The notes beneath the pieces are model-generated. The model was not told the origin of the DNA and did no database searches. It saw nothing but the letters and a program-made list of their open reading frames with translations. Positions 56,451 through 64,000 of a DNA stretch of 64,000 nucleotides are shown here, piece after piece (the stretch's first letter is position 1; every line of letters starts with the position of its first letter). A program made the translations under genes and the position numbers. This stretch comes from Massospora cicadina (taxonomy: Eukaryota; Entomophthoromycota; Entomophthoromycetes; Entomophthorales; Entomophthoraceae): assembly GCA_022478985.1 (NCBI GenBank), contig JAKSZP010013302.1:1-64000 (forward strand), given 5' to 3'.

Positions 56451-56926
56451 ATTTCTTGAAGATGTTGCAGTCGTTGTTGCTCAGATTCAGCTGCATGTGA
56501 TGAGCTAGCATGTTCCCGCATTTCTTAAAGATGTTGCTGTTGTTTCTCGGATTCAGCTGCACGTGATGTGCTTGCATGTTCCTGCATTTCTTGAAGACAT
56601 TGCTGTTGTTGTTGCTTGGATTCAGCTGCACGTGATTGGCTATCATATTCTTGTATTTCTTGAAGATGAAGCTGGCGTTGATACTCAGATCCTGCTGCAC
56701 GCCTTGTGCTAGCATATTCCCACTTATCCTGAAGACGTTGCTGTTGTTGATCATCTGTTTTACTTGCTTGCAAAAGCTTTTCTTTAACTGCTTTTGGTTG
56801 CCTTTGACCATTAGACTTTCTTTTATAGGCATCACTAGATAATAATGCTAAGGTGTATATGTTGATTTTTACTAAACCTTTTAGTCTGAATTTAGGTGCT
56901 ATTAAGGAGTTAACTTTAAAGCTCAA
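56410..56926 (-). pseudogene. Helitron protein N-terminal leader with 22-23 residue tandem repeats
   Basis: From 56926 a 133-codon frame leads into about five copies of a 66-69-bp unit (starts near 56455, 56524, 56590, 56659 and 56728 on the plus strand). The unit encodes L-Q-E-M-Q-E-H-A-S-T-S-R-A-A-E-S-E with Gln runs between. Similar 'R-A-A-E-S-x-E' leader repeats are known before Helitron-like N domains. The copies differ in several bases, so this is an old array under past coding constraint. Confidence 0.8.
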
Positions 56927-58976
56927 ATATATCTCACTTTAATTTTAAGTGCACCTGCTTAATTTACACACTAAAACAATATCCTAAAAGATTGGTAAGA
57001 GTTAGATATAGTATATAGTTTAATTTCTAAGCAAAAAGAGCAGTAAAATTAGTAAAAACATAAAGTTAATAGAATTAAGGTATAATCTCATTAAGATATA
57101 AAGGTATAAATCATGTTAGCTAATATAGCAAACAAAATGTTTCTTAGGTTGACATAATATCCAGATATAAAAAATTTTGACCCCAAAAGACCCCCAAAGG
57201 TTTGTAATATAAACATCATCTATATCTTGGTTATCCCATTGCATAATATACTTATGTTAATATTGGATAAAATTTGGTATAGTATATAGATGATGTGGAA
57301 CCTATAGGAAGTTAAATTAGCTTTTTTATATTGATATTAAAATAGATCAAGTTGTGTTAAAGTTAAAGCATGGTAGTAGAAGTAAGGTTTAAGTGAAAAA
57401 TCCTAGCAATTAAACCCCATACTCTAAATTAAGAGTAAGATTATTATGGTTACTTATATTTTAAAACTTCCATTTATTTAATTAGCATATAAGGTTCTAA
57501 TTAAAATTAATAAAAGTATTTTATCTTTTAACTTATTTCTATAAGGGTTTACAAATTTTTTTACTGACATATTTATCAAATTAAAATTATGGTAATCCAA
57601 GTTAAGAAGTGATTGGGAAAAGCCATAAAGCTTAATGACCTCACTCCTAATATAAAATTATTATTTATACTCTAAACTTAAGAGTAAATAGTCAATTTTC
57701 ATAGCATACAACTCCCTTTTATTTAGGTAGCAGCTAAAGATTCAAATAAAAATGAATAAGTCTTAACTTCTATCAGATTAAATCAGATAAGGGTCAATTA
57801 CAACTATCTACTGACTCTAATATTATCAAATAAAATTAAAAATGGTTAATTTAATTGCTACTCAAGTGAAGCTGCAATAATAAATTTTATTTTGAACTTT
57901 TTATAATACTTAACTTTAGAATCTATGATCTGAAGTTATAGCTAAAAACTGGATAATGTTTTAACATGAGTTTTAAAATCTAAAATGAATAAAATTTAAT
58001 TCAATTTCTTTGAGTTAGAACCATTTAACTTTATAAATGATAAAGATAGAGTAATTTTGTTAATGTAAAAAATAGAAATATAGAAATCTAATCTATAATT
58101 TTGCTTGGCACTTATGGTAACATAGTACTAAATTAATTTATGATAAAATAAAATATAATCTCTAACTTAATGACATAAATCAGATCTGTATTCTTTAAAT
58201 TCTACTTCCTAGAGATATATAGACTGAGCAAAAAAAATTACTATATATAGCCATAGCACACCATGCTTAGTTACAATATTAATATGAAAGGTTTATTTTT
58301 CTAAAATTGACGTGCTATCTTGGCAGTCATTTTATAACTAAACTCCAAAAATTATATTACTTAGATATCAAATAGCTTCCAAATAGATAGAAAACATAAA
58401 AAATATAGAAATTGGTAATACTTCAATTTAAAATTCATTAAACCTTTTATTCACCAAAAAGGCATCTAAACTTTTACCACCAAGCAAGAAAAATTTAGAT
58501 TGTATAAATGTTTTTAAAATAGATTTATAAGCTCATAACATGGAAAGTAAAATCATCAAGAGCAAGAGCATATATGGCAATCCAATGCCTAATTACAAAT
58601 GGCTTTTGTGCAATTATGAAGTAGAAACTGATTTACAGAAGGTTTGTAAAAATTATAAAATTATAAAGGATTACTATATGCAAAGGCTATAGTGGCATTA
58701 TATAAAAAATTGGATTTAAAGGAAACTTTTTAAAAAGATACTAATACTAAGGAGCAGAAGAATTAATATTGAAATTTATTGGTAAAAACCTACATTCTAA
58801 AAATGGTATTCTTTTTTGCATGAAAGCATTTATCATAAAATTCAAGTTGCAAATATATATAAAGGTATATATGGCAGGTAAGTTAGGGTAGGTAGGTTAG
58901 GGTGCTCAAAAAATAAAATAACTACTATATTTTTTGATATAATTTTTGAACAATGGTAAAAGATCAAAAGGCCTAT
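56927..58976. other. Helitron 5' noncoding region, AT-rich, part 1
   Basis: Extremely AT-rich with no ORF of note, no repeat partner and no RNA gene. Two TTAGGG hexamers (58883-58888, 58897-58902) occur. It may hold captured noncoding DNA. Confidence 0.5.
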
Positions 58977-59029
58977 TTACTGGAAAAAGTTGAGCCCAAA
59001 AGTATAAAAAACTAGGGTGCAACATAAGA

Positions 59030-59390
59030 TGATCAAAATATAAGTAAAATTAGCAAACCTCATAAAAATAAAGGTGAATTGAATGTTTAATTCCTGACCA
59101 AATATAACTTGAGCCACTTTTCCATTAAAGAAAATAAAGAGAAGACTAAGAGAACAAAGCAATCTATTTTGAAAAGGCTGATATAACCCTAAAGCAAAAG
59201 TGTATAAAATTTAAATTGTGGTATAGAATATTTGAAAAGTAAGTAATGATAGTGAACCTCATAAAAAACTGAATGTTTGAATTACTGGCCAAACATGACT
59301 TGAGCTACTTTTCTAATAAATAATAAAGAAAAGGCTAAGAGAATAAACAAACCCAACTCTGTAAAAGGTGATATACCATTAAAGCAAAAA
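59030..59390. repeat. Degenerate tandem duplication, unit about 190-200 bp
   Basis: The block from about 59040 to 59200 (AACCTCATAAAAA..GAATGTTT..TTGAGCCACTTTTCC..AAAGCAAAA) recurs at about 59240-59390 in the same order with scattered changes and small indels. Confidence 0.75.
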
Positions 59391-60277
59391 AATATTTTTC
59401 ACAAATTTTTTTTAAAAATAAGTTCAACACAGAAGAAATATGCTAAACTGTATGAAGGAAATATTTTTTAGTAAAGAGAGCAAATATAACAACTGGATCA
59501 ATATGATGATCATAACAAAAAACCTTTAAAAACTAAAATACAAACCTGCCAAACCTATCTCAAGAGTTAAATTGCTATTCAGTAGGATGTCAACTTATAC
59601 AGATATCAAAATACTTTAAAATTTACTGTAGGTTAGACTATACCAACAGAGCTCAAGTTAGCTTTGTCCCACTCTATTGAATTTTAAGATAGCAACTTAC
59701 CCTTGCTTTGCTATAGTACTATCTTTGATGTTTATTTATCAGATAATTTCTAATTGTTTAAACTTTGGATATTAGTAGATAGCCATAGATAAGTTTAGTT
59801 AATCATTAAACCTATCAAATATTGATTACCCGCCAACCTCTTAACATAAGCAAAAGCAATGAACCTATCAAAGCAACCAAAAACTACAAACCACCTACCA
59901 GAACCTATGAGCCTATCAAATTAACTAAACCATTAACCACTTACCTGAAACTATTAAGCCCATCGAATCAACCTAGATCCACCAACCACCACTCAACCAA
60001 AACCAATTTCTGAACTTTTAAATCAACCAAAAACTACAAACTGCTTATTGAAACCTATAAACCTATCAAATTAAACGAATAAAACCAAAACGCTCACCCA
60101 AAATGATATAAGATTGCTATTAGAAAACAAACTTTTTTCCATTCTTATATATAACTTTTATATAAATTCTATAATCTTGCTTTAAAAATTAGCCTATGAC
60201 TGTTCCCTAAATTTATAGTTTTTTGTGCCAAGTTTAGTGATTTTTAGTTCATTCTTTCAAGAGATAATGTGTCTTCC
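59391..60277. other. Helitron 5' noncoding region, part 2, with CA-biased segment
   Basis: 59820-60100 has a strong strand asymmetry (A and C rich, few G) with an imperfect repeat of about 55 bases. 'CAACCAAAAACTACAAAC' near 59875 recurs near 60025, and 'CCTATCAAATTAA' recurs after each. No gene is supported; a 63-codon frame at 59822 comes from this composition. Confidence 0.55.
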
Positions 60278-60370
60278 ACATACATACAAACATACATACA
60301 TACATACATAAGGTATTGGCAAGAAGGGTCCCCTGGTCCCCTTGCCTTGAATAAAACATACATACATAAG
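60278..60370. repeat. CATA microsatellite in two blocks
   Basis: (CATA)n at 60278-60310 and 60357-60369, on either side of a GC-rich spacer containing GGGTCCCCTGGTCCCC. It lies within about 120 bp of the Helitron 5' terminus. Confidence 0.85.
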
Positions 60371-60399
60371 ATGATTTTTATATATATTAGGGTTTAGGA

Positions 60400-60486
60400 T
60401 CTTCACATCATCATTCCTTTGCTCAGTGGTTCTAAACCTGTGCAACCAGCTTAACAGATTTTAATCAATACTGCCAAAAGTTAGCA
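60400..60486 (+). repeat. E8 5' LTR, second part
   Basis: Resumes after the Helitron: TCTTCACATCAT..TTGCTCAGTGGTTCTAAACCTGTGCAA..GTTAGCA. It aligns with the last part of the E2 LTR, including the GTTGCTCAGTGG block, and ends in CA before the primer-binding site. Confidence 0.75.
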
Positions 60487-60488
60487 AA

Positions 60489-60507
60489 GTTGCTCACTAA
60501 GGGGGCC
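60489..60507 (+). promoter_or_regulatory. E8 primer-binding site
   Basis: GTTGCTCACTAAGGGGGCC, a mutated form of the E2 site plus following bases (TGGTGCTCACTACAGGGGGCC). Confidence 0.65.
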
Positions 60508-60663
60508 ACTGGTCAAATATAGCATAACAGCAACTAGGGCGTCATGAAGAGACCCCACTGCTTATTTCAGAACCTAGTAAGGTTCCACAACAGATACATT
60601 GGCAAGCTGATGATAATATCTAACAAGGAACTGACACTATTTATGGTGATGGAGCTAGGAGAC
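60508..60663 (+). pseudogene. E8 gag start (decayed)
   Basis: Short fragments follow the primer-binding site, roughly in the place of the E2 gag start. They are cut at 60668 by a solo LTR. The protein match to E2 is weak; position is the main support. Confidence 0.4.
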
Positions 60664-60668
60664 CAGGG
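60664..60668. repeat. Left TSD of solo LTR (CAGGG)
   Basis: A perfect match to 61559-61563 on the far side of the LTR. Confidence 0.85.
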
Positions 60669-61558
60669 TGTCATGGTTGGATGACTTTATAGTAAGATCA
60701 GATGCTAAAGACAAGGCTGGGTGACAGGAGGCCCAGAAGGTGAGACTTCAGGCCCTTCCTGACCTGAAACACCTTAGATCAACGCTGGGTGCAAGCCAAG
60801 CATCCCAGGTTGATAATAATGGGGTGCAAAACGCCCAGCCTCTGATCTCAGCCCAGGCACTAAAATGAACAATTTATGTTATGAACAAAGATGGTTCAAT
60901 TCAATTGATTGGAGAGCAAGGGTTCAAGTCCCGCTCAAGTTATAAAATTTTGAGCTCGGATAAAATACAGCTTTAATCAATTACTCAAGTGAAGGCACTT
61001 TCAGTGTATTTTACTAAAACGGACAAAAGCATCTGTTTATTGGAGCATCAAGGCTTGGGCGCACTTCCCCAGAACCTGAATTTCCCTGGCCCACTTCAAA
61101 TATGTTTTTGTGACCAACAGTCCTTGTTGGTCAACTTCCTTAATAAGTTTACCCGTTATTTTACGTTTATTACCCATGGTTCCTTGGGCAAACTTGGTGG
61201 TGGACCTCTTTGGGGAGGTCTCCGACTATGTAGGCCACTACCTTTTATCGCAATTTACAAAAATCCCAGGTGCTCCCTTGGGCCGCCCAGGTCCCCTCCA
61301 GATCGAGGCACCCAAGGCCCCTGACGCCAAGTTACTTTTGATTATGGACTCCCCTTTGGGGTCCACTCAAGCTGTGATATTCCTGTCTTACCTGGTACTT
61401 TATGTTGCGCTTTACACCCTTGCCTGGGGTTCCTTTTGCACAGGCACCATTTGAGGTGCTTCCTTCCCATTCTCCTAATGGCTAGTTCCCTAGCAATGGG
61501 GTTTTGCATCCCAAATCACCTTGCTGGGAATGAGAGAGTTACAGACACTCTCTTGACA
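60669..61558 (+). mobile_element. Solo LTR of the E4 family
   Basis: 890 bp, TGTCATGG...TTGACA, collinear with both E4 LTRs (for example the CTCAGGCCCT..GACCT segment and the AGAGTTA.AGACA.TCTC end). It is flanked by CAGGG on both sides with no internal region. This is the usual product of recombination between the two LTRs of an inserted element. Confidence 0.88.
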
Positions 61559-61563
61559 CAGGG

Positions 61564-62452
61564 TGTACTTGCAGCTAGTAGCTTTCACCACGTTAAAATC
61601 ATTACAACAAAGCAGATCCATGAACATAAATCCTCAGCAACTGTGGGGTATCATTAAAATGACTCTTGTGGGGTTGCTGCCTTTATGAAAAAGATGTGGG
61701 CGATCATGATATGAGCCTATTCTATAATCAACGTAACCAAGAAGAATGGTACGCCATGTATATGTCCTACCTAGATGCTACCACAATGGGGTTGTCTTGC
61801 CAACTTGGCTCCCATGGGGTCAAGGAATACCTGGTTGCATATGTTTGGCCTTCAATCCGCCAACTTCTACATGTGTTGGCCTGGCATAATATTGAAACGG
61901 TGATGTCATCAATTTTGTTCAAGTGCAATAGAATGACAATCACCTCTTTCTTGAACGTCTTGATCACTCCTTCTCAGAGGTACAGGAGCTAGTTCAAGTG
62001 GACAGCTGTGTCATGGACGTCTATAATTGCATAAATCAATTAGTTACCCACATGAACCATGGTTTACCCCTTTTTATATGAAAGTTATTAGAATTGCGCA
62101 ATCTTTTGGGTGAATGGACATGTGATTTCATGACGCTGGGCAGTAACACAGCGTTTCATGGTGACAATGACCAAATGGGTGGAGGTTAATGACATGGCAA
62201 TATATTGGATGAGAGATGGGTCATCCTGTTGGAGCGTTGGATGATTGATCACACTGACTTAGTGGCAATTGAATTCTTTCAACTTCAAGCTGTGTGGAGT
62301 AATCAAAGGTCTGCTGTCAACTTGGCTGGCTTTTTCTTGGAAACACCAGAATATGGCCAAATGCTAAGCCAGATCAGCCTTCTGGTGAGTTCCATTCAAG
62401 TATATCAAGGTTGAGCCTTTAATCTTCCATTCAATGAGATGGAGGAGTACAT
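61564..62452 (+). pseudogene. Decayed coding-like sequence, family unclear
   Basis: A 108-codon frame (61666-61992) and a 69-codon frame (62205-62414), together with intervening frames such as F-L-E-R-L-D-H-S-F-S-E-V-Q-E-L-V-Q, have the helical, Gln/Leu-rich character of gag. No CCHC or catalytic motif is present. It may be E8 gag or a further element; I cannot decide. Confidence 0.35.
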
Positions 62453-63170
62453 TGTGGGAAACCAGCTTAATTGTGCTTGCTGGTGCTTTTACCAGCTGGT
62501 TTCCACAAATAATTTTTTATAAAATTAAAATTTAAAATAAAAATTACTAGTAAAAATGGGATTTTAGGATTTTTAATAAGCGCACAATAAAGGGAAAATG
62601 ATAATCCTCGACCTTTGACTACCTAGTATTTAAAATAATTTTGAGGGTCAAGGGGGAATTTGGGAATATGTTTGAAATAGCCTACGCGAGTCTGAATTCG
62701 GAAATATGCAAGAATAATGTATCATAACTTGGGAACTTGCTTCAGAGCAGTGGAGCAAAGGGAGAGGAATTTTGATTGGCCCAAATGTACCTATGAGCTA
62801 ACACTTTTATAAACTTGAGCCAAGCACTGCCCAAGAAATTTCTTGCACCTTGGGGGACCCCTGTCAAGCCTATAAAGGGGGGTCCCCATGCAGGTGCGTT
62901 GGAGGACTTCATTGGGGTTGGGAAAGTAGCTTCTGATAATTCCCCAAGGTCTGTGGTGAGTCAAAGTAATCCAACCGCCGATTTTAATACTAGTGTCTGT
63001 ACAGGTTTTGAACTGGTGTTTCCCCAATTAATGGGGTTCCACCAAGAATCAGCTAGGAACTTTTGGCAAATTTCATCAGCTTTTGCATCTTTACTATTAT
63101 TAAACAAACTCTTAACAACATCAGAATATCACAAATGGCTGACATTTCTCTTTTTTGGTAAAACTTGACC
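62453..63170 (+). repeat. Possible LTR of another element (no partner in window)
   Basis: Begins TGTGGGAAACCAGC within a strong inverted repeat (62453-62508). It has a TATAAA at 62870-62875 and dyads at 62851-62886 and 63021-63052, and is followed by gag. These are LTR-like properties, but without a second copy both the right edge and the call are uncertain. Confidence 0.35.
62870..62875 (+). promoter_or_regulatory. Candidate TATA box
   Basis: TATAAA followed by six G, set between two GGGGACCCC-like arms. It would serve as a Pol II promoter if 62453-63170 is an LTR. Confidence 0.35.
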
Positions 63171-63189
63171 TACTGCATTCTTATTTTTA

Positions 63190-64000
63190 GTCTGCAAAGG
63201 TAAATGTCTGTTATATGTCATTATGTGGGTGTTCTTGGAAATTTTACAACAGTTTAATGAAGAGCTGGTGTGGGAACAAGCCACTTTGATCAGTCAAGTG
63301 GATGAGGTGAACTGACAGGCTCTCAAAACTGGTCAGCAGAATATGAGAATGCAGGGAAAGTTAAAGAATGACCTTGTATGGATTTAGAAAATGAACCGTA
63401 AATTTGGTACAGAGTTAGACCTCTGCCAAGAATGACAGAAAGAAATCAAGGAGCTCCAGCAGAATATGGGAGATGAGCGTTGCCACTGCAATTTGGTCAA
63501 AGTGGAGTGGAATTAGACTAATTTTTGCTGCACAGACTGGTAAAAGAAGTAGGGGTGAGGGCAGCAGTGACTCCAGCGATGAATACTACGATTCAGTCAG
63601 CGAGCATCCCCCAGTTGTTGCAGCAATTCTTCCCAACAATCCAACCTCTTCACAGTCGCTTACAGTAGATTTGCAACTGATCATGCAACCTATTATGTCC
63701 CACTAGGGGGTGTTCCCCTTGGATGATCTGAACCTCATTTGTCTGCTCTCCAAACTAGAAGCCCAGAGCAAGTTGAGTTTGTATGGGTTAAGAAGTTACC
63801 TTTTAATTGAGATGGGAGCATGAATGTCTAATTTAAACGATTTTAATTTGCTGTGGAATTGGCATAGATGGCTTAAGGCTACACTGTTGTTATCCTCTCT
63901 GGATGTCCAGAGCACTGACCAAATTATATGTACCCTAAAGAGTAACATTGTGACATATCAGGAGTAAAGGAAACTGTGCTCTGTCTGTTTGGGGTGTAGT
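63190..64000 (+). pseudogene. Gag of an E2-family element, cut by the window edge
   Basis: Reads L-Q-Q-F-N-E-E-L then coiled Gln/Lys-rich helices (63240-63520), an acidic S-S-D-S-S-D-E-Y-Y-D segment (about 63565-63590), and L-L-L-S-S-L-D-V-Q-S-T-D-Q-I-I-C-T-L-K-S-N-I-V-T-Y-Q-E (63885-63965). The last segment matches the E2 gag block at about 19660-19730 almost residue for residue. Stops and frame changes occur. It may be E8 gag after an insertion, or the gag of the element whose LTR starts at 62453. Confidence 0.72.

Larger units (their letters stand above)
51908..60399 (-). mobile_element. Helitron, 8.5 kb, inserted at A|T in the E8 LTR
   Basis: On the minus strand it begins TCCTAAACCCTAATATATAT at 60399 and ends GATTGGCTAG at 51908. 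A stem-loop lies 8 bases before CTAG, and A and T flank the ends. These are the known Helitron terminal rules: 5' TC, 3' CTRR with a hairpin, no TSD. The empty site GGA|TCTTCACAT matches CGATCTCCATAT at the same place in the E2 LTR. The element encodes a Rep-helicase in broken frames and has a long AT-rich 5' part. Confidence 0.82.

Noticed and set aside
58883..58902. Interstitial telomere repeat
   Set aside because: Only two TTAGGG hexamers, 14 bases apart, in AT-rich DNA. Too short to mean a telomere relic.
59686..59730. Hairpin (AAGATAG..CTATCTT) as the true Helitron boundary
   Set aside because: The flanking DNA does not rejoin to a recognisable target, whereas the 60399/60400 junction restores an LTR that matches E2.
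59822..60013. 63-codon Thr/Pro-rich ORF
   Set aside because: It arises from the A/C-biased repeat composition; there is no family resemblance and stops occur in the repeated copy.
60278..60370. CRISPR-like or regulatory repeat array
   Set aside because: It is a simple CATA microsatellite without spacers of regular length.

Overview
This window is eukaryotic repeat DNA, with no bacterial-type operon, rRNA or CRISPR array and no host gene I can recognise. Almost every readable piece comes from a transposable element: Ty3/gypsy LTR retrotransposons (including two chromodomain-bearing lineages), two non-LTR elements (LINEs) of endonuclease-RT-zinc-knuckle type, and one Helitron with a Rep-helicase. 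This mix, the compact intron-free elements and the density of nested insertions fit a large, transposon-filled fungal genome. An early-diverging lineage such as Entomophthoromycotina is one possibility, but that is inference and no host gene confirms it.

The main structure is a set of nested insertions, resolved here from LTR pairs, target-site duplications (TSDs) and reading frames that resume across insertions. I number the elements E1 to E8. The oldest host sequence on the left is E5, a Ty3 element whose integrase gene is split into pieces at about 430-544, 6451-6540, 25642-26432 and probably 32378-32921. It was split by three LTR elements: E1 (545-6450, minus strand), E3 (6541-25641, TSD TCCAT) and E4 (26433-32377, TSD ATTGG). 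E6 (32922-40581) follows, probably also inside E5. E3 is itself interrupted twice: by LINE-A (7878-13930) in gag and by E2 (18720-24789, TSD AATGG) in the integrase C-terminus.

On the right, a decayed chromovirus pol (E7, about 42040-43978) is followed by unassigned AT-rich DNA. E8 then starts with an LTR at 46191. That LTR is cut by LINE-B (46617-51892, 15-bp TSD) and by an 8.5-kb Helitron (51908-60399, minus strand), and resumes at 60400-60486. A primer-binding site and gag remnants follow. A solo LTR of the E4 family sits at 60669-61558 with TSD CAGGG. The window ends in another gag copy, truncated by the edge.

Nearly all coding sequence is broken by stops and frameshifts. The best preserved pieces are the RT of E4 (253 codons), the LINE-B ORFs (GC- and CpG-rich, unlike their surroundings) and the Helitron Rep-helicase, which still shows its HUH, two-tyrosine, Walker A and C-terminal helicase motifs in separate frames. 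Two features stand out. One is a 70-nt tRNA-like sequence with Pol III A and B boxes, antisense inside both E3 LTRs. The other is the clustering of LTR-element insertions in integrase-coding sequence. I find no envelope-type gene in any LTR element.
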